A DNA stretch of 43,564 nucleotides, taken from positions 1-43,564 of IMG/VR virus record IMGVR_UViG_3300048590_000037. One strand, 5' to 3'. Positions 7,298 to 14,894 of this stretch are shown piece by piece. Source of the stretch: a virus. The notes under the pieces are model-generated. The model saw nothing but the letters and a program-made list of their open reading frames with translations. It had not been told where the DNA came from and did no database searches. Made by a program: the position numbers and the translations under genes. Position 1 is the stretch's first letter, and each line of letters starts with the position of its first letter.

Positions 7298-7831
7298 TTA
7301 TTTATACTCTGTTTCCTTCGTCTTTGCAAGAGCTAATTTGTAACAAGCGCCTGCCGTTAAAGGAACAGGACCAATGCTGTCAACCCCTACGTCTAGCTGG
7401 CCTTTATAGCCATTATACTTTCCATGCGTATGTCCATGCAGGTTGACATATCCTCTTTCCCAAGAGGCCATAGGAAAATGGCAAAGCACAAACTTCATTC
7501 CATCTATATTAATTCTTCGATAATCACTAACGGATTGGAAAGCAGTAAGCACTTCTTCCCTATTCTTACTTGCCCACTTGGAGTTTCTATCGTGATTACC
7601 AGCAATAAGATGTTTATTACCGTTTAACCTTGAAAGAATTTCGATTGTTTCATCAGCATAGCCAAAGCTGATATCTCCCAAATGGAAGATAGTATCGTCA
7701 GGCTTCACTACAGAATTCCACGATGCTACGATATGCTCGTTCATGGTATAAATATCTGAGAAAGGTCTTTTACAATACCTAATGATATTGTGATGAAAAA
7801 AATGAGTATCACTAGTAAAGAAGGTAGACAT
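7298..7831 (-). CDS. Calcineurin-like metallophosphoesterase, 177 aa
   Basis: Single-domain binuclear-metal phosphoesterase. All signature blocks are visible: SDTHFFH near the N-terminus, FHLGDISFG, GNHD and LHGHTHG. An AAGGAATAATA ribosome-binding site precedes the ATG, and the gene starts 2 bp after the stop of the P-loop kinase gene, so the two are translated together. Such enzymes hydrolyse phosphomono- or diesters; the substrate cannot be read from sequence. A 2',3'-cyclic phosphate or 3'-phosphate on RNA is attractive because Pnkp-type RNA repair joins the same two domain types. Confidence 0.9.
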   Translation of the reverse strand: MSTFFTSDTHFFHHNIIRYCKRPFSDIYTMNEHIVASWNSVVKPDDTIFHLGDISFGYADETIEILSRLNGNKHLIAGNHDRNSKWASKNREEVLTAFQSVSDYRRINIDGMKFVLCHFPMASWERGYVNLHGHTHGKYNGYKGQLDVGVDSIGPVPLTAGACYKLALAKTKETEYK

Positions 7832-7833
7832 TA

Positions 7834-8262
7834 TTATTCCTTGTTGATTTCTTTCATAACGTCGGCATTAGGACTCCAACGGTTCTTCATCTTTTCGATA
7901 GTTTCGGCAGGGACATTGTGAATACTGCCGAAATTTCCAGAACATTCGATAAGCTGGATGTTATATTTATAGTGCTTGGCACAATGAATATACTTCTCCA
8001 TTTCCCAATACTGAGTAAAGGTATTGGAAACAATAACCATAGGAACACCTTTGACCATCGCTTCTTCTACTCCAGTCAAACACATTTCATGGCAGTATTG
8101 AAGCTTACGGGGGTTGAATTCGTAAAGTCCATTGTTGTTGACCATGAACTGATCTGCTTCATAATGAGCAGCGTACTCATCCCCGTAGTCTTTCAAAACT
8201 CTGGCAAGGGTAGTCTTACCAGAACCCGGAAGTCCACGAATAATAAACAGTGTTTTATCCAC
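7834..8262 (-). CDS. P-loop kinase (polynucleotide-kinase-like AAA_33 type)
   Basis: Protein of 142 aa with an N-terminal Walker A RGLPGSGKTTLAR (residues about 9-21), an Asp-containing strand (YEADQFM) and a second strand MVIVSNTFTQYWEM. This is the plan of the P-loop kinases that include the T4 polynucleotide kinase domain and N4BP2-like proteins. Start is GTG at 8262, after GGGAGACACTG. It directly precedes the phosphoesterase. A 5'-OH polynucleotide kinase is the favoured reading; zeta-toxin-like or other small-molecule kinases share the fold, so the substrate is uncertain. Confidence 0.8.
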   Translation of the reverse strand: MDKTLFIIRGLPGSGKTTLARVLKDYGDEYAAHYEADQFMVNNNGLYEFNPRKLQYCHEMCLTGVEEAMVKGVPMVIVSNTFTQYWEMEKYIHCAKHYKYNIQLIECSGNFGSIHNVPAETIEKMKNRWSPNADVMKEINKE

Positions 8263-8289
8263 CAGTGTCTCCCATTACAAAGATACGGA

Positions 8290-8397
8290 CTAAAAAACCA
8301 CCCCAATAAGTAGAAGAATAAAAATCCTCCATCCTTCACTCATAAGGCTGCAAGTAAAGATGGCACTGATGATACCTAAATACTGATCGGTTGTCAT
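8290..8397 (-). CDS. Possible 35-aa membrane peptide
   Basis: Short frame reading MTTDQYLGIISAIFTCSLMS then a hydrophobic C-terminus (FILLLIGVVF). AAAGGATTAAT precedes the ATG at a good distance. It lies between the tRNA-Leu and the P-loop kinase gene, filling an otherwise empty gap. One or two short membrane helices are likely. No homologue recalled. Confidence 0.4.
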   Translation of the reverse strand: MTTDQYLGIISAIFTCSLMSEGWRIFILLLIGVVF

Positions 8398-8413
8398 ATT
8401 AATCCTTTAACGA

Positions 8414-8497
8414 TGGTACCGCTGATCGGAGTCGAACCGATACGCCTTTCGGCGGCAGATTTTAAGTCTACTGTGTCTGCCATTCCACCACAGCGGC
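8414..8497 (-). tRNA. tRNA-Leu (UAA)
   Basis: Cloverleaf with acceptor GCCGCTG/CAGCGGT, anticodon loop CTTAAAA (anticodon UAA), long class II variable arm (CCGCCGAAAGGCG), T loop GGTTCGACTCC, discriminator A and encoded CCA. It reads UUA/UUG. It stands alone, 10 bp after the kinase-like gene and away from the main tRNA cluster. Confidence 0.95.
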
Positions 8498-8507
8498 ATA
8501 CGTCTAT

Positions 8508-9095
8508 TTAAGCATCACAGAAAGGGTCTGTCAAGACCCACTGATTCCTCTTTCTACCATTACTGGAAGGGCGAAGCATGATGTTGCCTGAGTGTAAATC
8601 CCATCCAACATAGTTTTTATGTTCCTTCCAGAAATTCTGGAGAATTGGATGTTTCTTCAAATCTCCTCTTGTTGGGTATTTCTTGGGCAAATGTTCAGCA
8701 CACTCTGATTCTGTCATGCTGTGCAGCTTTTCCATTTCTACACAGAAGTAATAAGTTTCCTCATCCTTAAAAGCAATACAAGTAATCTTGAAAATCTTCG
8801 GTAGACACCTTTTATTTTTATATTCTGGATTCTTTAGAACCTTCAAAAGATAGCGCCCATAAGCACTAAGGCCAGTCCTTTCCATTTCCTTGAAAACTTT
8901 GATAACCCTGTTTTCCTTTTCAGGGTGTTTAAAGACTTTGCTGTATAGCCCTGATCCTAACATCATGCCTCTGGATTGGCCGTTATAGATCACTTGGTAA
9001 GCTGGCTCAAAATAGTTATTTCCAGAGCTTTTACTCTCTATCACTGTGTCAGCAATAGATAGTAAGTCATTCAACTTTGCTCTTTTCCGAGCCAT
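8508..9095 (-). CDS. Protein-kinase-like protein (compare T7 gp0.7 kinase domain)
   Basis: Protein of 195 aa from the ATG at 9095 (MARKRAKLNDLL, preceded by GTGGAGATATC). It shows a glycine-rich loop LGSGLYSKVFK (46-56), a following VIKVF whose Lys fits the ATP lysine, a VEMEKL hinge-like segment, a catalytic-loop-like GWDLHSGNIMLR and a DFG-like TDPF near the C-terminus. These match serine/threonine kinase landmarks in order. T7-like phages use an early kinase (gp0.7) to modify host RNA polymerase and other proteins; by analogy this early-arm gene may reprogramme the host. The domain is short and the C-lobe minimal. Confidence 0.75.
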   Translation of the reverse strand: MARKRAKLNDLLSIADTVIESKSSGNNYFEPAYQVIYNGQSRGMMLGSGLYSKVFKHPEKENRVIKVFKEMERTGLSAYGRYLLKVLKNPEYKNKRCLPKIFKITCIAFKDEETYYFCVEMEKLHSMTESECAEHLPKKYPTRGDLKKHPILQNFWKEHKNYVGWDLHSGNIMLRPSSNGRKRNQWVLTDPFCDA

Positions 9096-9141
9096 GATAT
9101 CTCCACTATCAATGGTGTACTGTGTCGGCGTCATAGCCTCT

Positions 9142-9170
9142 ACGTTACAGCTTCTATAAAGCTTTGTCAA
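9142..9170 (-). promoter_or_regulatory. Weak candidate sigma70 promoter before the kinase-like gene
   Basis: On the minus strand TTGACA (9165-9170) is followed after 17 bases by TAACGT (9142-9147), a poor -10. A further TGTTACAAT, resembling an extended -10, lies slightly upstream. The 130-bp gap otherwise holds no gene. Confidence 0.3.
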
Positions 9171-9225
9171 TGTCTAAATTGTAACAGTGCTCTACAGAAG
9201 CTATAGCATAGTAATTAATTATTTA

Positions 9226-9858
9226 TTAATAATCTCTTAACATATAATCACTTAACATTACTGGTTCAATGTCATAGTCTTTATCGTCATCATAGTCAAA
9301 GGGCATCTCAATCTGTGTTGTGTCATCTTGTTCATCATTCATGACAGCAACATTGCTTAAAGATTCAAAAACACTGTAATCCTTGATGTTCGATAGTTTG
9401 TCCCATTTATTTCTAATACTGTTATCAGAAGTCGAAAACGCCAGACTGCCAGCAATCCAAACAGAATCGGAATGAACAAAGATGCATTGGTTATCAAACT
9501 TCCCAATATCCTCATCCGGCACAAAAATAAAATTAATTCTGAAGCTATCTCTGCTAAAGCCGTGAATCTTGGACTTCCTGAGCATTTCTTTCCGTTGCCA
9601 TGCCTTGAACCATTTGAATAATTGCTCTGGAGTAAGGAATCCAAACAGATATTTACTTCTCGCTTCGCCTCTCAAGAAGCTTAGACAATGGCTGTCTAAA
9701 GCCCTGTCTTTGGTAAAGTCAAATGCAGGCAATGGCCTATGTGTGTTGAAGCATCCAACGGAAGTGTCTAAGCCATTATGGAAGGCACCCCTATACGGAC
9801 CATGAAGCAATGATTTATCCGCTACACGCAGCAACAGCACATACTTGTTATTCCGCAT
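9226..9858 (-). CDS. Hypothetical protein, 210 aa, acidic tail
   Basis: Start chosen at the ATG at 9858 (MRNNKYVLLLRVADKSLL), which overlaps the previous gene by 11 bp. The protein opens with a hydrophobic strand, continues HGPYRGAFHNGLDTSVGCFN, and ends in an Asp-rich segment (MPFDYDDDKDYDIEPVML). No catalytic motif recognised. The body is AT-rich, but the first few codons share the GC-rich composition of the upstream gene, so a composition junction falls near 9840. Function unknown. Confidence 0.7.
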   Translation of the reverse strand: MRNNKYVLLLRVADKSLLHGPYRGAFHNGLDTSVGCFNTHRPLPAFDFTKDRALDSHCLSFLRGEARSKYLFGFLTPEQLFKWFKAWQRKEMLRKSKIHGFSRDSFRINFIFVPDEDIGKFDNQCIFVHSDSVWIAGSLAFSTSDNSIRNKWDKLSNIKDYSVFESLSNVAVMNDEQDDTTQIEMPFDYDDDKDYDIEPVMLSDYMLRDY

Positions 9859-10033
9859 CACTGTTACCCCTACGGATGGCGGCATTCAGTTTGGCATTGG
9901 CATTACCCCGCTGGCGGGCAGCATCCTTGCCATGCCTGCCGCCACCAGTGCGGAACCGAACGCCATCGGCCATCGGGTTACGTTTCTTCCAAAGCAGCTT
10001 GGAAAGGTGCTTATTACGCTTCGTCGTTTCCAT
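9848..10033 (-). CDS. Small highly basic protein, 61 aa
   Basis: Start at the ATG at 10033 (METTKRNKHLSKLLWKKRNP), preceded by ACAGGATTGTCAGAA. The protein is rich in Arg and Lys (GVRFRTGGGRHGKDAARQRG) and Asn/Ala near the end, suggesting nucleic acid binding or a disordered tail. Codon use is GC-rich. It overlaps the next gene by 11 bp. No family recognised. Confidence 0.55.
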   Translation of the reverse strand: METTKRNKHLSKLLWKKRNPMADGVRFRTGGGRHGKDAARQRGNANAKLNAAIRRGNSDAE

Positions 10034-10226
10034 TTCTGACAATCCTGTAAGGAATTGATTAAACCGTTTTAGAGCCTATGGAGCATCCGGGTATGTAGGG
10101 GGGTAGCCACCCATGTCAAAAGATGCGTTGTAGGCCCGATTTAGCCCGTTTGCGGGCATTCTTGGGATCGGGGGAGCCTACCCAAAGCTTGGGAATGGTC
10201 AGTTTTCATCTTCCAGCCTGTTTGCG

Positions 10227-10239
10227 AATGAGAATCATT
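10227..10239. promoter_or_regulatory. Fur-box-core-like site AATGAGAATCATT
   Basis: Matches 12 of 13 bases of the core AATGATAATCATT of the Fur consensus. It lies in the 250-bp gap (10034-10284) between the terminator of the CobT-like gene and the small basic gene, so it could control the genes from 10033 downward. The rest of this gap holds no confident gene. A chance match is possible. Confidence 0.3.
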
Positions 10240-10252
10240 CCGGTTTACGCTG

Positions 10253-10279
10253 AAAAAGAATGGGCAGCAATGCCCATTC
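10253..10279 (-). terminator. Rho-independent terminator after the CobT-like gene
   Basis: On the minus strand a perfect 8-bp stem, GAATGGGC and GCCCATTC around ATTGCT, is followed by TTTTT. It begins 6 bp after the stop codon at 10285, a classic intrinsic terminator. Confidence 0.85.
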
Positions 10280-10284
10280 CAACC

Positions 10285-11118
10285 CTAGCGGGAATGTTCG
10301 TAGAGTGCCAGTGTGCGCTCCAGCCAACCCTTCGGATCACGGAGCAAAGGATCTTCCAAGTGAACGCCCGGAATGAAAAGATCGTCTTTCCGGCATCCCC
10401 AAGCTTCTTTGTAGAAGTCTGTGTTGCCATCCTCAAACGGCCTCTTGCCGAAAGCCCATCCGATGTTGTGATTATTCTTGATATCGGAAACCGCAAACAT
10501 CAGGGTACGTTGCGACGCAGGATGCGCGAGCATCGTAGTAATGCGTGACAGGTTCAAAGGCCGGGTCGCAAGCTTGATCGCCGTCAGGATGTTTTCGCTA
10601 GAGCCGAAAGGGGCAACATCGTATTCCGTAGTGGCGTACAGCTCCACAGGGCGAGTAAGGGCGAGACGGTACACCAGAGCAGCAATAAGCACGCCATGCT
10701 TCTCTACGTCATCGGCTTCGATCCCCATTGAGCATCCGATGCTGGCAAACACTCGGACAGGGGCACTGGCGATGATGGGAGCGCGTCGCTTCATGCAGTG
10801 TGGATCGCCAGCAAGGTATGCCGGAACGCTCGGAGAGCCGCCCGCAACGTCGCGGATACGGGCTTTGACGATTCCGCGAGTCGGAGCGATGTTGTACCGC
10901 TCCCAAACGCCTTTGACGCGGTTTTCAAGCGTCTTGTCTCCGTGCTGGAGCAGGGTGGAAAACTCGGGAAGGGTGGCAACACCCCTATTCCAATACATGC
11001 CCCGAGCATTGGAATGATAACGGCTGTTGCTGCTACCCCATTTGATCGCATCTTCGGGGCTATTGAACATCCGCAGCAATGCGGGTTTCTCGCGAACGAT
11101 GGTAGAGCGTTCGATCAT
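10285..11118 (-). CDS. Probable CobT/VWA-like partner of the AAA+ ATPase
   Basis: Protein of 277 aa, starting at the ATG at 11118 (MIERSTIVREKPALL) with GGAGCCGACC upstream; a longer start at 11148 overlaps the previous gene. It contains SSNSRYHSNARGMYWN, an N-terminal block I recall from phage proteins encoded beside CobS-like ATPases. A central strand-helix-strand follows (GVLIAALVYRLALTRPVELYATTEY) that resembles part of a von Willebrand A fold. No full MIDAS (DxSxS) motif is visible, so metal binding is doubtful. It follows the AAA+ gene by 13 bp and is GC-rich. The partnership is inferred from position. Confidence 0.6.
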   Translation of the reverse strand: MIERSTIVREKPALLRMFNSPEDAIKWGSSNSRYHSNARGMYWNRGVATLPEFSTLLQHGDKTLENRVKGVWERYNIAPTRGIVKARIRDVAGGSPSVPAYLAGDPHCMKRRAPIIASAPVRVFASIGCSMGIEADDVEKHGVLIAALVYRLALTRPVELYATTEYDVAPFGSSENILTAIKLATRPLNLSRITTMLAHPASQRTLMFAVSDIKNNHNIGWAFGKRPFEDGNTDFYKEAWGCRKDDLFIPGVHLEDPLLRDPKGWLERTLALYEHSR

Positions 11119-11131
11119 GGTCGGCTCCGGT

Positions 11132-12310
<1,179 letters not shown>

Positions 12311-12442
12311 TGGGGTTCCTGTTCCGTTGGGTTGTCTGTGCCGCCATCGGCGACGCCAGCGCGCCCACGCGAGCGCGAAGCGCCATCATTCCATGTTGTC
12401 AAGCCTTTGGGAAGGGCTTTGTTACACCTTGTTACAATAAAG

Positions 12443-12484
12443 TTATTCACAGGTGGATAAGTTGTTGATAACATCTGTGGATAA
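12443..12484. promoter_or_regulatory. Cluster of three DnaA-box-like 9-mers (candidate origin)
   Basis: TTATTCACA (12443-12451, plus), GGTGGATAA (12452-12460, the complement of TTATCCACC) and TGTGGATAA (12476-12484, the complement of the perfect box TTATCCACA) fall within 42 bp. Such clustering is typical of replication origins or DnaA-regulated promoters. Confidence 0.5.
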
Positions 12485-12487
12485 CTA

Positions 12488-12507
12488 AACTGTATGCATG
12501 TACAGTA
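12488..12507. promoter_or_regulatory. LexA-type SOS box
   Basis: AACTGTATGCATGTACAGTA has the complete CTGT-N8-ACAG dyad of gamma/beta-proteobacterial LexA sites and matches 16 of 20 bases of the E. coli consensus. It lies 180 bp upstream of the minus-arm start and next to the DnaA-like boxes, well placed for host LexA to control early transcription. Confidence 0.55.
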
Positions 12508-12548
12508 AAATGCGTATAAGGCACGAACCATGCCAGCTATGGTCTGTA

Positions 12549-12593
12549 GAGCCTAAAGAGCCTAAAGAGCCTAAAGAGCCTAAAGAGCCTAAA
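12549..12593. repeat. Five tandem copies of GAGCCTAAA
   Basis: Exact 9-bp direct repeats, five in a row, with no frame reading through them that looks like a gene. Possible iterated protein-binding sites (iterons) beside the DnaA-like boxes, or simple slippage. Confidence 0.9.
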
Positions 12594-12653
12594 GAGGGAC
12601 CACCCAAGACTCTTTCATCTATGTCAGCTTCATAGCCAATTCGCAATGATGAT

Positions 12654-12672
12654 GACAATGATAATCATTATC
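12654..12672. promoter_or_regulatory. Fur-box-like palindrome
   Basis: GACAATGATAATCATTATC matches 18 of 19 bases of the classical Fur consensus GATAATGATAATCATTATC. A weaker relative (GAATGATAATGATTGCTATTC, 12746-12766) lies 75 bp away. The surroundings are rich in GAT/AAT triplets, so a different operator family or chance low complexity cannot be excluded. Confidence 0.4.
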
Positions 12673-13005
12673 ATTAGCACAGTCAGCATTGACAGGTAGG
12701 TATGCTCATCATAGTCAATGCGAATGGTGATGATAACTGTAGTGCGAATGATAATGATTGCTATTCAGCTCGATGGGGGGGATGGGGTGATGCAATCTTC
12801 AAAGCTTTTGCTGGAACCACCTAGACACAACAGAAGCAAAATTGACTTTTAAGCAAAATAACCAATAAAATCAAGAACTTACAGCATAGACTACATAATC
12901 TAAATTATCCTTATAAATCAAGGACTTAGAACTATAATGCCTCTGCGGTGACTAATGAAGAAATGTTATAGACCCGCGCAGTCGTAGACCCCTGCGCTGA
13001 CAATG

Positions 13006-13034
13006 TTGACAACAAAGATTTATTATGTTATACT
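13006..13034 (+). promoter_or_regulatory. Strong sigma70-type promoter for the structural arm
   Basis: Consensus -35 TTGACA (13006-13011), 17-bp spacer, -10 TATACT (13029-13034) preceded by TGT (extended -10). It drives rightward into the terminase genes, leaving a leader of about 190 bases. The flanks closely resemble the 18.07-kb promoter: both read GCTGACA, three to four bases, then TTGACAAC. Confidence 0.8.
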
Positions 13035-13051
13035 ATATCTATATAGATATA

Positions 13052-13090
13052 TTAACTAAGTAGTCTTTAGCATAATTATTTATTATTTAT
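13052..13090 (+). repeat. 39-bp AT-rich direct repeat, copy 1
   Basis: Begins TTAACTAAGTAGTCTTTAGC and continues with TA-rich sequence. It recurs 78 bp downstream with one mismatch. It lies in the untranslated leader after the promoter. Confidence 0.9.
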
Positions 13091-13129
13091 AGATTATATA
13101 TCTAAGTTAAATTACTAAGTAGTTATAAT

Positions 13130-13168
13130 TTAACTAAATAGTCTTTAGCATAATTATTTATTATTTAT
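13130..13168 (+). repeat. 39-bp AT-rich direct repeat, copy 2
   Basis: Second copy, differing from copy 1 by G to A at the ninth base. The repeats and the very AT-rich sequence between them could be an unwinding element of an origin or a leader regulatory element. Confidence 0.9.
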
Positions 13169-13228
13169 TTCTTATTATTTAGGATAACTATAGAGCTAAA
13201 TAGACTTTATAGCCCTTTGGAGTCTCTA

Positions 13229-13645
13229 ATGACTGAAAAGAACCTTGTTGTGTCCGAACAGGAAAAGCCCAAAAAGAAGATGGGTCGTCCAAGAAAAGCA
13301 GATTTGGAAGCTGCTAAGAAACCCGGAAAGGTCGGTAGACCAATTGAAACTGCTGGAAGAATTCAGGAACTGAAAGCTAGATTATTGGCTACAAGTGGAG
13401 AAAGAGTTCTTAACGAGATTATTAGAAAAGCTCTAGATCCTGAAGATAAAGATCAAATTGCTGCTCTAAAAATGTGTATTGATAGAGTTCTTCCTATTTC
13501 TTTGTTCGAGAAGGGTGCTGGAAGAAGCAATTCAGTTCAGATTCAGATTATCAATTCAGCAGAAAAGTCCACTACAGAGATTTCTACAGAAGAAGATACT
13601 TTAGATATTCAGTTTGAGGAAGTAGTGGATAATGGCAACTCTTAA
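13229..13645 (+). CDS. Terminase small subunit with AT-hook-like motifs
   Basis: Protein of 138 aa from the ATG at 13229 (MTEKNLVVSEQEKPKKK), with GGAG six bases upstream. Two AT-hook-like GRP motifs (KKMGRPRK and KVGRPIE) at the N-terminus suggest minor-groove binding. A helical region with DPEDKDQIAALKMCIDRVLP follows, a pattern I recall from small terminase-type DNA packaging proteins, and then an acidic tail. It overlaps the large terminase by 14 bp, supporting recognition of the genome for packaging. The call rests on position as well as sequence. Confidence 0.8.
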   Translation: MTEKNLVVSEQEKPKKKMGRPRKADLEAAKKPGKVGRPIETAGRIQELKARLLATSGERVLNEIIRKALDPEDKDQIAALKMCIDRVLPISLFEKGAGRSNSVQIQIINSAEKSTTEISTEEDTLDIQFEEVVDNGNS

Positions 13646-14894
13646 AGTATCTCTACATCCCGCTCAACTAGAAATCTTTAATTCTGAAGCTAGGTTCAAA
13701 GTAGTTGCTGCTGGTCGTAGGTTCGGAAAATCTCATCTTGCTGCTTGGACTCTAATTATTCAAGCTCTACAATCAAATAGTAAAGATGTTTTCTATGTAG
13801 CTCCTACTTTCCAACAAGCTAAAGATATTATCTGGCAACCTCTAAAAGAATTAGCTAGAGACGTTATGGTTGCAGCACACGAAAATACTGCTGTAATTAC
13901 TTTAGTAAATGGAAGAAGAATTTTTCTTAAAGGATCTGACAGACCAGATACACTTCGTGGAGTTGGTTTAGCCTATGTAGTTATTGACGAGTACGCAGAC
14001 ATGAAACCTCATGTTTGGGAACAAATCTTAAGACCTGCCTTGGCTGATATCAAAGGGGGTGCTTTATTCATCGGAACCCCTAAAGGTAGAAACCATTTTT
14101 ATGACTTATACGAAGATGCAGACAGCGGCAGAGCAGGTCCAGACTGGCAAGCTTTCCATTATACTTCTTTTGATAACCCTTTTCTTGATCCAGAAGAAAT
14201 TGAAGCCGCTAAGAAAACTCTCTCAAGCTTCGCCTTCAGACAAGAATTCCTTGCTTCCTTTGAAGCTGCTGCTTCAGATTTATTTAAACCTGATTGGATT
14301 TCTATTGAAGAAACTGAGCCTGAAGATGGTGATTATTTTATTGCAGTTGACCTCGCTGGTTTTGAAGAAGTTGCCAAAGAGGCAGGAAACAAAAAGAAAA
14401 GATTAGACGAAACTGCTATTGCTATCGTAAAAGCCAATAGACAAGGATGGTGGGTTAAAGAGATTCAACATGGAAGATGGGATATCAAGGAAACTGCCAT
14501 AAGAATCTTGAAAGCTTGTAGAGATAACTCAGTAAAAGCAATTGGTATCGAAAAAGGTGCTCTCAAGAATGCTGTAATGTGGCATCTTAAAGACATTATG
14601 AAAAGAACTGGGTATTTTCTTGTAATCCATGAATTAACTCACGGCAACAAGAAGAAAACTGATAGGATTGTTTGGGCTTTACAAGGCAAATTAGAGCATA
14701 AAAGAATCAAATTCAATCGTGGAGAATGGACTAAGATTTTAGTAGATCAACTGCTTCAGTTTCCAGATCCAAAGACACACGACGATTTGGTAGATGCGCT
14801 ATCTTACATTGACCAATTAATTACTACTTCCTTCGTTTCAGAACATGACTATGAAGATTCCTTTGAAATTTTGGATGAGATAGCGGGGTACTAA
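13632..14894 (+). CDS. terL: Terminase large subunit
   Basis: Packaging motor and nuclease, 420 aa. The ATPase domain has Walker A AAGRRFGKSHLAAW (about residues 26-39), Walker B AYVVIDEYADM and the coupling segment FIGTPKGRNHF. The C-terminal RNase H-like nuclease domain has acidic residues in DYFIAVDLAG, AIGIEKG and HDDLVDALSY. All are in canonical order. The stop overlaps the next ATG (TAATG). The enzyme docks on the portal during headful or site-specific packaging; sequence alone does not tell which. Confidence 0.97.
   Translation: MATLKVSLHPAQLEIFNSEARFKVVAAGRRFGKSHLAAWTLIIQALQSNSKDVFYVAPTFQQAKDIIWQPLKELARDVMVAAHENTAVITLVNGRRIFLKGSDRPDTLRGVGLAYVVIDEYADMKPHVWEQILRPALADIKGGALFIGTPKGRNHFYDLYEDADSGRAGPDWQAFHYTSFDNPFLDPEEIEAAKKTLSSFAFRQEFLASFEAAASDLFKPDWISIEETEPEDGDYFIAVDLAGFEEVAKEAGNKKKRLDETAIAIVKANRQGWWVKEIQHGRWDIKETAIRILKACRDNSVKAIGIEKGALKNAVMWHLKDIMKRTGYFLVIHELTHGNKKKTDRIVWALQGKLEHKRIKFNRGEWTKILVDQLLQFPDPKTHDDLVDALSYIDQLITTSFVSEHDYEDSFEILDEIAGY

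Larger units (their letters stand above)
12311..13228. other. Divergent control region (about 0.9 kb, non-coding)
   Basis: No convincing gene lies between the minus-arm start (12310) and the plus-arm start (13229). The left 110 bases keep the GC-rich character of the AAA+ gene, and the rest is AT-rich. It contains DnaA-type boxes, a LexA-type box, a 9-bp tandem repeat, a Fur-like palindrome, a G-run near 12774, a sigma70-like promoter and a pair of 39-bp direct repeats. This is the expected site of early promoters and possibly the replication origin; origin function is inferred. Confidence 0.7.

Noticed and set aside
12842-12871. Additional rightward promoter TTGACT-N18-TAAAAT
   Set aside because: Plausible but unremarkable in such AT-rich DNA; the downstream 13006-13034 promoter is much stronger.
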